Shown here piece by piece: positions 7,663 to 14,715 of a stretch of 19,266 nucleotides of DNA. The notes under the pieces were generated by a model. The model made no database searches. It had not been told where the DNA came from and saw nothing but the letters and a program-made list of their open reading frames with translations. Position numbers and translations under genes: made by a program. How positions within the stretch are numbered: the stretch's first letter is position 1; each line of letters opens with the position of its first letter. This stretch comes from Firmicutes bacterium UBA3930 (lineage in GTDB: Bacteria; Bacillota; Clostridia; Caldicoprobacterales; Caldicoprobacteraceae), in the NCBI GenBank assembly GCA_002385885.1, contig DGEI01000013.1:294958-314223 (forward strand), written 5' to 3'.

Positions 7663-8448
7663 TCAATCCATTACATGCTTCACTCTGACTCCACTAATCT
7701 TTTTAAACTCACCGGCCAAACGCTTATACATTCCTCTCGGGACTAAATGACCAAAATCCAGTTCTCCCCTTGCTGCTATTTCCGTACACTTTACCAGCAA
7801 TCGGAACATCTCCGGTGTTGGCTGTACCGTTTCAGCCTTTACATTATCATCTCCGAAAAATAACGCCATCTGCTTCAAAAGTTCGTAGAATTCAGGATTT
7901 CGTCTTATGAACTCAGTCTCCGGCCTTCCGTAGTCATGATACAACCTGTTCTCGTCTGCTCTCCCACGGCACATGCCAAATTTGTTTTTGCAGTGATCAA
8001 CTAAATATTTATTTACATATTCCGAAGGAAAACGATTCTTCATGCCCTCATACACAACATCCAAATATGCCGGTGAAGGTTTGATTTCATTCAGATCCTT
8101 CTTAACTACCGTATAGGTAAATACCTCTACCTGTTCGTATCCTAATTCAACTTTAATACTGTCTATTCTTTTGTAATACTTGGGAGCGCCCTCTCTGGCA
8201 TCCAATGCTGATACCGCATATTCGGGAATCTCGTAAACAACGCCTAAAACATAATCTCCGGGCGATTCTATTATATCCAGTACACCTCCTCCCCAATTTT
8301 GAGAACACCTTGTGAAAGCAAGCCGGTAGTTATCAAGCATGCCGACTCCGCAAATTATAAACTTATCTTCACATCCGGCATTTCTCATCGTATTTTTAAA
8401 CGATTCAAAGTTTGTACAGCTGCCGTAAGCAAAATACTTTTTTCTCAA
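7663..8448 (-). CDS. Gamma-glutamylcyclotransferase-fold protein with C-terminal extension
   Basis: 261 residues. The N-terminal half is a GGCT-like fold: the phosphate-loop-like FAYGSC (6-11), a mid-domain strand VLGVVYEIPEYAVSALD, and LDAREG with E86 at the position of the catalytic glutamate, followed by YYKR. Family members cyclise gamma-glutamyl groups and release 5-oxoproline; the actual substrate is unknown. Residues from about 140 form an extension I do not recognise, with Cys, His and charged residues (CKNKFGMCRGRADENRLYHD). The start is TTG 8448 and overlaps the TGA of the preceding paralogue, with AGGAGA about 6 nt upstream, so translation is probably coupled. It is the last gene of the repeat-bracketed cassette and is followed by a strong terminator. 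Confidence 0.8.
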   Translation of the reverse strand: MRKKYFAYGSCTNFESFKNTMRNAGCEDKFIICGVGMLDNYRLAFTRCSQNWGGGVLDIIESPGDYVLGVVYEIPEYAVSALDAREGAPKYYKRIDSIKVELGYEQVEVFTYTVVKKDLNEIKPSPAYLDVVYEGMKNRFPSEYVNKYLVDHCKNKFGMCRGRADENRLYHDYGRPETEFIRRNPEFYELLKQMALFFGDDNVKAETVQPTPEMFRLLVKCTEIAARGELDFGHLVPRGMYKRLAGEFKKISGVRVKHVMD

Positions 8449-8897
8449 ATTAATTCTCCTCTCCTTTCCATGAACTTTCTCCAGTTTCCGTTTGGCACCT
8501 GAATCCCATTTTTTTTCGCATAGCTCTCATCGGCATAGATATATACCCAACAGATCATCTCTTCCCCGTCTTCGGTCCATATGCTCTTTTTCTCCCTGAC
8601 ATATAGATTATTGTTACTCCATTTATCATAGCCTTCCAGCCTGTCAAGAGATTTCAAAAGCTCTTCATCAACTGGTTCCATCACTTCTCCTTCAATTATT
8701 TCGTTCCCCGATAGCAAAGCCGGATATCCTTCAGGCAAATGGTATAACAAACCATATGTTTTCCCCGGTATTATACGGCTTATTCGATCATCCAAAAACC
8801 ATTTATAATTCCAAAAACCTTTCATTAATGTGCCATATACGAATACCCGGTTGATATAAGGTTCGCTGCTTGTCAAATCGTTACTATATATTCCCAT
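8445..8897 (-). CDS. Gamma-glutamylcyclotransferase / AIG2-like family protein
   Basis: 150 residues from ATG 8897 (MGIYSNDLTS), supported by AGGAGGG (8906-8912) 8 nt upstream; a longer in-frame version has no ribosome site. Family motifs: VFVYGTLMKG (18-27, with the YGTL loop), GLLYHLPEGYPAL, GEVMEP, and LDRLEGY with E88 as the predicted catalytic glutamate. This is the compact single-domain form seen in YtfP and BtrG-type proteins, which act on gamma-glutamyl amines or related conjugates. It overlaps the next paralogue by four bases. Two neighbouring enzymes of one fold could handle two related gamma-glutamyl substrates, or work in sequence; this is inference. Confidence 0.85.
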   Translation of the reverse strand: MGIYSNDLTSSEPYINRVFVYGTLMKGFWNYKWFLDDRISRIIPGKTYGLLYHLPEGYPALLSGNEIIEGEVMEPVDEELLKSLDRLEGYDKWSNNNLYVREKKSIWTEDGEEMICWVYIYADESYAKKNGIQVPNGNWRKFMERRGELI

Positions 8898-9005
8898 CTG
8901 TATCCCCCTCCTCTTTTTTGTTATGAACGTGCACTGCCAAAGAAAAATCTCTTTTCGTATGGCTGTATCTCTCAAAACTTTTCAATGGTATTCTACCGCC
9001 AAAAT

Positions 9006-9034
9006 AAGAAAAGAACTATGAAGCTGAGCTTCAT
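9006..9034 (-). terminator. Possible weak terminator after the regulator gene
   Basis: On the minus strand ATGAAGC-TCA-GCTTCAT (9018-9034) forms a 7-bp stem with a 3-nt loop, then AGTTCTTTTCTT. It begins 12 bp after the regulator's stop codon. The short stem and interrupted T tract suggest partial read-through into the two GGCT-like genes. Confidence 0.4.
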
Positions 9035-9045
9035 TTTGTCCGAAA

Positions 9046-10113
9046 TCAATATAAATGTTTAGGAGTGTGCCTTATTTTCACAATAGCAGATATGTTTATT
9101 GAATACTGTCCACCATTTGAAATGATTTCTGCCTCTTTCTTTTCAACATCATATTTCTTTATAATACAATTTGTCAGGATCTTGATATCCCCATCGTTGT
9201 CTATATATTCAACCGCACATTTTTTTCCGTTCTTTAGGAAGTCAAGGATATTACCCGCTCCTTCTTCATAAGAGCACTCATGCTCAGTTGAGAATAGTTC
9301 TTCACTACTATAACTATCCAATTTCTCATACCATGACATATCCATCGAAAGCCTATCACTAATATATTTTATCCTTCTCCTGGCATACTCGGATAATTCG
9401 TTCCAAATGTTTACGGCAACTTTTAATGCATATTCTCTATAAGCCTCATCCTTAGTCATATGTTTCAGGCCCTGCAACATAACAACAACCTGGGTTAGGT
9501 TCAATGCAAGAAAAATAGGATGAACCGCGGATTGGAATTCAATATAACCCTTTTGTCTCTCAATTCCACGCACCCTTATTTTCTGCCCCATAATAGATAC
9601 ACCGTAGTCACTTCTTAATTTGTTTAAGTCATTTTCAATTGTTCTACTGCTTATCCAAAGTTTATCTTCAAAATAAGCAATATTACGTCCTTTTTCATGC
9701 AGCTCTTTAACTATGTACATTTGTCTGTCAAAATCCGATGGGAAAACCGGTGGAAAGTTAATTAGAATGGTTACTTCATATTTTTCTTTGATAAAACTAA
9801 CGAAATCCTTATATACATTTATTGCTTGTTCCTTGCTTCTGGTATATGCCATTACAGATTCCTTTATTGCGGTAGACATTGCTTCCTGTACATCTACATT
9901 ATCGATCGTTTCATTAATAATGTTTTTTATACTATTTTGAGACAAAAAGGCATATTCACTGACTTTTATATCTTTAACCTTGTTTTGCTCCGCCTCCTTT
10001 GCAGTATATCCCCTTAACAACCTTTCAATCATATTATATCTCTTTTTGTACTTATATCTTATACTCTTATCTCCCAAAAAGTTTTCAACAACCTGATATA
10101 CGGTAACTGACAT
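9046..10113 (-). CDS. HTH transcriptional regulator, WYL-like C-terminus
   Basis: 355 residues from ATG 10113 (MSVTVYQVVE), with AGAGGTG about 8 nt upstream. The first 125 residues are helical, charged and not recognised. A winged HTH of the HTH_11/DeoR type lies at about 128-182 (MYIVKELHEKGRNIAYFED, SSRTIENDLNKLRSDYGV), a pattern common in WYL regulators. The C-terminus (about 300-350) carries short strands (CAVEYIDNDGDIKILTNCII, then YSINISAIVKIR) that resemble a WYL or Sm-like sensor, but the W-Y-L triad itself is not clear. It is the first gene of the cassette, 148 bp upstream of the GGCT pair on the same strand, and probably controls them. WYL assignment is moderate; HTH is firm. Confidence 0.7.
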   Translation of the reverse strand: MSVTVYQVVENFLGDKSIRYKYKKRYNMIERLLRGYTAKEAEQNKVKDIKVSEYAFLSQNSIKNIINETIDNVDVQEAMSTAIKESVMAYTRSKEQAINVYKDFVSFIKEKYEVTILINFPPVFPSDFDRQMYIVKELHEKGRNIAYFEDKLWISSRTIENDLNKLRSDYGVSIMGQKIRVRGIERQKGYIEFQSAVHPIFLALNLTQVVVMLQGLKHMTKDEAYREYALKVAVNIWNELSEYARRRIKYISDRLSMDMSWYEKLDSYSSEELFSTEHECSYEEGAGNILDFLKNGKKCAVEYIDNDGDIKILTNCIIKKYDVEKKEAEIISNGGQYSINISAIVKIRHTPKHLY

Positions 10114-10271
10114 AAATACCACACCTCTTAACGGAAATCGAAATTTTCTATATATGTTCTCTTTTATGATACCAGAAATTAGATAAACAAAACAGTATGC
10201 GCTTCCAGCTTTTTAACACAGTCATGCATTTGAGTTATGGAACGGAAATATCCCAGGAAAAATTACTTTTG

Positions 10272-10401
10272 CCTGGATATGTATATTATCTTCATTAAAA
10301 GCACCTCGCTTATAATTCCTTGCTAATAATTTATTGAATTTAAGCTGAGGTTATGACAAAAAAAGGGCAGGAACTGAATGATAGTTTCAGTTCCTGCCCG
10401 G
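10272..10401. repeat. 130-bp direct repeat, copy B, with abortive deacetylase start
   Basis: Second copy of the repeat at 7515-7644. On the minus strand it keeps the terminator, leader, GAGGTG ribosome site and an ATG at 10295, but the reading frame leaves the deacetylase after eight codons: MKIIYISR then Q, K and stop. An imperfect inverted repeat (CCAGG to CCTGG, about 10253-10277) sits at the divergence point. The copy lies between the regulator and bacterioferritin. The rest of 10114-10462 shows no other gene; the part nearest 10114 presumably holds the regulator promoter, but I see no convincing boxes. Confidence 0.95.
10358..10399 (-). terminator. Strong terminator after bacterioferritin (copy B)
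   Basis: Identical to the copy A hairpin: a 13-bp stem (10365-10377 with 10387-10399), 9-nt loop, and seven T's on the minus strand (10358-10364). It begins about 64 bp after the bacterioferritin stop codon. Confidence 0.95.
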
Positions 10402-10462
10402 TCTGTTTTATGGCAGGCTGCAATTACTGCAGAGCCTTGAATCTACGTCTTTCCCAGAAAAA

Positions 10463-10930
10463 CTATTCAATTTGGGTCGTCAGGAAGATAGGCAAAGACA
10501 TTTGTTCAACCTGGTCTATGAGCTCTTCCAGTTCATCTATATGACGGTCTTCGTCCTTGAGGATTTGCTCCAGAATGTCCTTGGTTGCATTGTCGCCTAC
10601 TTCACTTGCAAGCGCTATAGCATCATTATAAGCTTTGATTGCGCCTTCCTCTGCTGCATGGTCATTTTTCAATTGCTGTGGAACATCTTCTCCAATATTA
10701 ATTTTATTCAGTTGTGTTACAATAGGTTTTCCACCAAGAAACAAAATCCTGCCGATAAGTTTTTCAGCATGAATCATTTCCTGTATTGACCGTTTTTCAA
10801 ATCCTTCATGCAGCTTGCCATAACCCCAATCCTCGCACATTTCAGCATGAACGATGTACTGATTGATAGCCGTAAGCTCGTCCGCAAGCAAAGCATTCAA
10901 TGCTTCAATAAGTTTAGGATTACCTCTCAT
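10463..10930 (-). CDS. bfr: Bacterioferritin
   Basis: Iron-storage and detoxifying cage protein of 24 four-helix subunits that oxidises Fe2+ and stores the mineral. The 155 residues are close to the usual length of about 158. The dinuclear ferroxidase ligands fall at the classical numbers: E18 (ADELTAINQY), E51 and H54 (IQEMIHAEK), E94 (AAEEGAIKAY), E127 and H130 (DEDRHIDELEE). M52, the haem ligand that separates Bfr from non-haem ferritins, is present. The start ATG 10930 has AAGGGG about 7 nt upstream. It lies alone, ended by the copy B terminator. The 214 bp upstream (10931-11144) hold no gene; I saw no confident Fur or PerR box. Confidence 0.95.
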   Translation of the reverse strand: MRGNPKLIEALNALLADELTAINQYIVHAEMCEDWGYGKLHEGFEKRSIQEMIHAEKLIGRILFLGGKPIVTQLNKINIGEDVPQQLKNDHAAEEGAIKAYNDAIALASEVGDNATKDILEQILKDEDRHIDELEELIDQVEQMSLPIFLTTQIE

Positions 10931-11144
10931 AAGTATACCCCTTTCTTTTAAAGTATTTTTATTGTTTGTCTGTTTTTGAGCCTTGTTAAAATCTTTCTTT
11001 ATCCTTTTTCATCAATATGAAGCGACATAAAAGTGCGAATTTGTATATGCATTTGATAATTATGACTGTACATCTATATACTATCTCTTTTTATTCCTTT
11101 TATCAAGAATTATTTACAACTTTAGTCACTATTCTCTTTTTCCA

Positions 11145-11470
11145 TCATTTTTTGTGTTGATGTTTAGCTTTACTTAACAGCTGATCGGCTTTTCTAAACA
11201 GATGGGTTAACTCGTCTGTCCCTGCCAATATAATACCGCCGCTAATCGTTACTTTAGGATCGCTTTCCCATACTATTTCCCGAATCTTTTGTGGAATGCG
11301 CTCTATTATGCCAAATCCTTCTTCCCTGCTGGTGTTATGCAGAAAAATGAGAAACTCATCGCCGCCATGACGCCCTATTTGACCATTTTTCCTCAGATTG
11401 CTTTATATAATGCCAGTACTTTTATCAAGACATAATCAACATACAAATGACGTAAGCATATAATAGATCA
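11145..11470 (-). pseudogene. Frameshifted GGDEF (diguanylate cyclase) domain relic
   Basis: The minus strand encodes the C-terminal half of a GGDEF domain: NLRKNGQIGRHGGDEFLIFL, then a later KVTISGGIILAGTDELTHL and FRKADQLLSKAK before the TGA at 11145. An intact GGDEFLIF signature is present. Upstream, the expected DYVLIKVLALYKA appears in a different frame (from about 11440 down to 11400) and hits a stop, so a single-base indel separates the two halves. No start codon, sensor domain or beginning of the GGDEF domain remains before the neighbouring gene. A TTGTGA-16 nt-TATAAT promoter-like pair (11482-11509, minus) precedes it but may be chance. Intact members make cyclic di-GMP; this one should be inactive. 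Confidence 0.8.
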
Positions 11471-11548
11471 GCACATGGAGTATTATACACTAAAGGAGTA
11501 CAATCACAAAAAACCGGTTGAAAAAGTTGAAAAAATTTTAAAAGTTTG

Positions 11549-12232
11549 TCAAAGATATATTGAATTCCTGTATCGTTTTGTCCATGGGCATACTGAAATG
11601 CAAATACCACATGTGCCCTCGGTTACATTAAATACCTTACCCCTTTCAACAACCGCTTTTTTGCAGCTGAATGCATCCAATAAGTTATCCCTGTCCACAT
11701 CCGGACTCCACATGTTTCCTTTAATTGCACGTCCGGGGCAATATTTAACGCATTCTTCGCATGTTCCACAAATTGATTCATTAATAGGTGTTCCTGCCGA
11801 TAACGGCATATCTGTTAATACACCATTAAGCCTTATTGCGGTACCATATTCCCTGGTGACCAGAGCGGCCGACTTTCCAATCCAGCCAAGGCCTGCCCGT
11901 GTAGCCAGCGTTTTAAACGGCAGGCGGGTACGGTACATTTCATTCTGCTTTTCATGAGCAAGTGAATAAGCATTAAATCCCCGTTCTTTGATCTTTTCTG
12001 CCAGAAAATCACTTGTTTCCCGGAGCCTGGCGCTTACGGCAATGTATTCATCATAATATTCTTTGGATGGTTCGCTTGTTGTGCTGGGAAATACCTGTAA
12101 GGCAATAGCAATACATATGCCGTACCGGTATCCAAAGCGGATTTCCGTATCAATTTCCGATAAATCAGCGAAGCCAGTCAATGTAATACTTCTGTCTTTC
12201 AATATTTCCTCTACCCAATGATTGTTTTCCAT
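11549..12232 (-). CDS. QueG-like double 4Fe-4S cluster protein (short form), paralogue 1
   Basis: 227 residues. It carries GLGWIGKSAALVTREYG (114-130), the segment conserved in epoxyqueuosine reductases, then two ferredoxin-like clusters: C155, C158, C161 and C165 (CGTCEECVKYCP), and C208, C211 and C215 (CGICISVCPW) with C190 as the likely eighth ligand. QueG reduces epoxyqueuosine in tRNA with a cobalamin cofactor and is about 380 residues. This protein is much shorter, ends soon after the second cluster and lacks the HEAT-repeat tail, so it is a relative whose substrate I cannot name. The ATG 12232 has a G-run (GGGGGG) about 7 nt upstream. The paralogue at 14957-15628 has the same layout. 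Read as a soluble redox protein of an anaerobe. Confidence 0.85.
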   Translation of the reverse strand: MENNHWVEEILKDRSITLTGFADLSEIDTEIRFGYRYGICIAIALQVFPSTTSEPSKEYYDEYIAVSARLRETSDFLAEKIKERGFNAYSLAHEKQNEMYRTRLPFKTLATRAGLGWIGKSAALVTREYGTAIRLNGVLTDMPLSAGTPINESICGTCEECVKYCPGRAIKGNMWSPDVDRDNLLDAFSCKKAVVERGKVFNVTEGTCGICISVCPWTKRYRNSIYL

Positions 12233-12523
12233 TATAGAAACCCCCCAGGTTCATTGGATTTGATCCATAAAGTCTCCATCATCTGCCTCATCAATACCGT
12301 TCTTTCTTATATTACTGAAACATATCTGATATGATATATATGATTCTGATTGCAGCATTATACATGTTCATGATAGCTGCATGATACTTCGGATCCGGCG
12401 TAAGATATACATAGGGCTATACCTAATAACTGGTATATTTATTATGATACATCAACAAATCAGTATAACACAACCTTTATTTACATTTTTTTCTTTTTCA
12501 CAAATATTATACAGATAACCATT
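12233..12523. other. Gene-free A/T-rich spacer
   Basis: 291 bp between the exporter stop and the QueG-like start. It must hold the QueG-like gene's promoter; a TATAAT occurs on the minus strand near 12358-12363 but without a good -35. A 35-codon open frame (12251-12358, minus) has no ribosome site. No terminator for the exporter was clear, although the part next to 12524 is T-rich on the plus strand only. Confidence 0.5.
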
Positions 12524-13675
12524 CTATTTCTCAAGCAGATATGAACTGAACTCTACAGGCTTTCCCATTTTGAACATACTGTCAATTTTATCGGATAACA
12601 CGCTATCCATATCTCTTACTTCCTCAATATAGGACTTAATGTTCTCAAATTTCCTTATCGGCCTGCCAAAAAGAATTGTTTCCATCTGGTTCCTGATAAC
12701 GTGAGCATTGGTTAAGCTATTTTCATCCCGAATGGTATTTATCAAGAAAAGGGTATCCACCAGGCAGTCCAAAACTTCCTCTTCCAAAAAGGGTTTATTC
12801 CAATGGCCCATACCGGCCTCCTGCGTTAATTTACGCCATTCCTGATTGCCCAGTACTGACTCCACAATCTCTTTTGTATGCCCAATTACACAATGATTCC
12901 CCTCGCATGTACCGCAATATTCCGGACCCAAACAAATATGGTTCAGATCTTCTTTCATATGCAAATAATAATCATGAAGCAATTTTGCCTTGGCAATAAA
13001 ATCAGATTGGATTCCATCACGCCTTCTGCGAATTAATGCATATACCATCCAAAATATGATTAAGGCTAGCATGGAGAGAAACGGAACTACAGTATACACA
13101 TTTAAATATTGAGCGGGTATCGTTTGCAGCAGCTTTTGAATTCCAAAGTACATAAAAATGGAAGCTGCCAGTATTTTAATGCCCAGTTCCGGGATCTTAT
13201 CACCTAACTTTTTGCCAATGATAATCCCCAAAGCCCCGGTGGCCGCCATGCCCGAAACAGTTCCTGCCAGGATCATCAATGGATACTTAGCATCTGCCGC
13301 CATGGTAATGGCCGTTAACTGGGTTTTATCGCCAAGCTCACCTAAAAAGAAAGCGAGGGAAACCGTTGCCACCGGCCCAAATTGCATTCTTAGCTCATTT
13401 TCTTCTCCCTCTTTCTCAGGTTTGAGTGTCCAAAATGCAAATCCAATAAATGCAGCTCCGGCAATCATCTGAAGGGTACTGATCGGAATCATACGTGACA
13501 GATAGCTTCCTAAAATGACTGCCAGGCCATGGTTTAAAAATACTCCTAATCCTATCCCAATCAGTACTTTTCTTACAGGAAACCGTGTAGCAAAAGTCAT
13601 GGCAAGAATTTGGGTCTTGTCCCCCATTTCTGCAACAAAAATTAATAAAAATGCTCTTATTATCTCTTGGATCAT
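12524..13675 (-). CDS. TMEM165/GDT1 family manganese exporter with cysteine-containing C-terminal domain
   Basis: Membrane transporter of the UPF0016/GDT1 family (bacterial members export Mn2+). The start is ATG 13675 (MIQEIIRAFL), set by AGGAG 7 nt upstream. The 383 residues contain the two family signatures, EMGDKT (16-21) and ELGDKT (113-118), on inverted halves of three predicted membrane helices each; a further hydrophobic helix lies at about 195-215. After RRRR (217-219 region) comes a soluble tail of about 165 residues with C248, C254, C257, C262 and H266 (CLGPEYCGTCEGNHCVIGH). The family core is usually near 200 residues, so the tail is an added domain, perhaps a metal sensor (inference). 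A Mn2+ riboswitch directly upstream supports the substrate. Confidence 0.9.
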   Translation of the reverse strand: MIQEIIRAFLLIFVAEMGDKTQILAMTFATRFPVRKVLIGIGLGVFLNHGLAVILGSYLSRMIPISTLQMIAGAAFIGFAFWTLKPEKEGEENELRMQFGPVATVSLAFFLGELGDKTQLTAITMAADAKYPLMILAGTVSGMAATGALGIIIGKKLGDKIPELGIKILAASIFMYFGIQKLLQTIPAQYLNVYTVVPFLSMLALIIFWMVYALIRRRRDGIQSDFIAKAKLLHDYYLHMKEDLNHICLGPEYCGTCEGNHCVIGHTKEIVESVLGNQEWRKLTQEAGMGHWNKPFLEEEVLDCLVDTLFLINTIRDENSLTNAHVIRNQMETILFGRPIRKFENIKSYIEEVRDMDSVLSDKIDSMFKMGKPVEFSSYLLEK

Positions 13676-13700
13676 ATCTATTCTCCTCTGATTGTTCAAT

Positions 13701-13747
13701 AAAAAAGACTTTTAGATTACCAGTCATATTCCGATAACCTAAAAGTC
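13701..13747 (-). terminator. Riboswitch expression platform (intrinsic terminator)
   Basis: On the minus strand GACTTTTAG (13739-13747) pairs with CTAAAAGTC (13707-13715) and is followed by six T's (13701-13706). The 5' arm includes CTTTTAG (13739-13745), which can instead pair with CTAAAAG at the aptamer's 5' end (13828-13834). Confidence 0.85.
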
Positions 13748-13834
13748 TCGCTTACTTTAACACCTATGTTAAAGCAGATAAGACCAGGATCTCTCCAGCA
13801 TGTTGATCTTATCTTTACAGCTACTCCCTTTTAG
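13739..13834 (-). ncRNA. yybP-ykoY manganese riboswitch aptamer
   Basis: Minus-strand leader of the GDT1-type exporter. It shows the family landmarks: GGGAGTAGC near the 5' end, ATCAACATGCTGGAGAGATC in the metal-binding loops, and CCTGG in the opposite strand. Helices visible by eye: P1 CTAAAAG (13828-13834) with CTTTTAG (13739-13745); AGATAAGA with TCTTATCT enclosing the core; and a CTTTAACA-tagg-TGTTAAAG hairpin. Known members bind Mn2+ at the L1/L3 interface. Here Mn2+-stabilised P1 would take away the terminator's 5' arm, turning the exporter on when Mn2+ is high. The class call rests on these motifs together with the downstream gene. Confidence 0.9.
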
Positions 13835-13883
13835 AATTAACATTATTTTAGCAGTATACAAAAAATTTGTCAATTCATCAGCC

Positions 13884-14303
13884 TCAAAACAGAAGCTTCA
13901 ATATAAAACTATTCGCTTCACTTAGTATCCTTTTTGAACTCTCAAATTGTAAAACATTCATCGCTTCCTCATAGGTCATCAGGTAAACATCAAGCAGTTC
14001 TTCTTCCTGGTGCTTAATATCCTGGTTATCATATTCTGCTGCAAAGTACACTACCTTTTTCATGGCACCTTTGTTTTTTGGATTGGGATATTCATCTATG
14101 ATTCTGAAGCCGGGAATAATTTCAACTTTTAACCCGGTTTCTTCATAGATCTCCCGGACAGCTGTTTGTTCCTCAGTCTCATTATTTTCCATATGGCCTT
14201 TTGGAAAGCCGTAATATCCTTCCAGCGATTGTACAATTACATATAAAATCTCATCATTCCTGCGGTTAAATACAACTCCCCCGCAAGAGACTTCTTTTTT
14301 CAT
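13884..14303 (-). CDS. Nudix hydrolase, Ap4A-hydrolase-like
   Basis: 139 residues with a perfect Nudix box at 36-58: G36, five residues, E42, seven residues, then REIYEETGL (50-58), whose glutamates bind the catalytic Mg2+ or Mn2+. The short N-terminus SCGGVVFNRR and the GYYGFPKGH approach to the box are typical of bis(5'-nucleosyl)-tetraphosphatases, which cleave Ap4A to ATP and AMP. Other nucleoside diphosphate substrates are possible. The ATG 14303 has GGAGAG some 13 nt upstream, rather distant, so initiation may be weak. It lies between the small cysteine-rich gene and the manganese riboswitch. Not clearly part of an operon (69-bp gap). Confidence 0.88.
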   Translation of the reverse strand: MKKEVSCGGVVFNRRNDEILYVIVQSLEGYYGFPKGHMENNETEEQTAVREIYEETGLKVEIIPGFRIIDEYPNPKNKGAMKKVVYFAAEYDNQDIKHQEEELLDVYLMTYEEAMNVLQFESSKRILSEANSFILKLLF

Positions 14304-14372
14304 TTAACCATCTTCTCTCCATTCATCGATTTAGCCGTGTATATACTGCTTTGTATAATATCAATACCACAT

Positions 14373-14681
14373 TTATTCTGATTTATCGGATTTCTTTTTA
14401 TCTTGTCCCCTTACGTACAATCTGTATTCGATCGGTGTTTTTTCTTTTTCAACGGCTATTAGTTCACCAATTTTTACTAATTCTTTAAACTTTTCGTTTA
14501 TAAACGGCTGTAAACAAGCAGGAACATGATCCTTATGGTATCTGTGCAACGCTACACATTCACGGCAGCGTCCGTGCCATTCACAAAGTGTCTGTGTACA
14601 TGTACACCTGAGTACTTCCGGATCCTTGGCAAGTTCACGGTTTTTCAAAATTAAATCATAGTATTCTTGTTTTTTCCTCAT
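14373..14681 (-). CDS. Small cysteine-rich protein, possible metal-binding
   Basis: 102 residues. The core at about 26-57 reads CTCTQTLCEWHGRCRECVAL followed by HRYHKDHVPAC, that is C-x-C-x4-C-x-WHG-x-C-x2-C-x4-H, with a final Cys after a Pro. Short proteins with this C-x-C/WHG/C-x2-C pattern recur in Clostridia, generally without assigned function; a structural zinc or iron-sulfur site is plausible. The N- and C-termini are Lys/Glu-rich and probably helical. ATG 14681 has GGGGG 7 nt upstream. It stands between a degraded region and the Nudix gene. I cannot assign a role. Confidence 0.75.
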   Translation of the reverse strand: MRKKQEYYDLILKNRELAKDPEVLRCTCTQTLCEWHGRCRECVALHRYHKDHVPACLQPFINEKFKELVKIGELIAVEKEKTPIEYRLYVRGQDKKKSDKSE

Positions 14682-14715
14682 TCTATGACCCCCTTAATTC
14701 ATGGAAATATCCCTG

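Noticed and set aside
10931..11144. Fur- or PerR-like box upstream of bacterioferritin
   Set aside because: TTGATAATTATGA is only a partial match and A/T-rich spacers give such matches by chance.
11475..11957. Plus-strand frame of 160 codons starting MEYYTLKEYN
   Set aside because: No ribosome site, and from 11549 it lies opposite the conserved iron-sulfur gene; the Lys-rich start is the only protein-like part.
12251..12358. Minus-strand 35-codon frame ending 18 bp before the QueG-like gene
   Set aside because: No ribosome site, and a frame of this length is expected by chance; no family resemblance.
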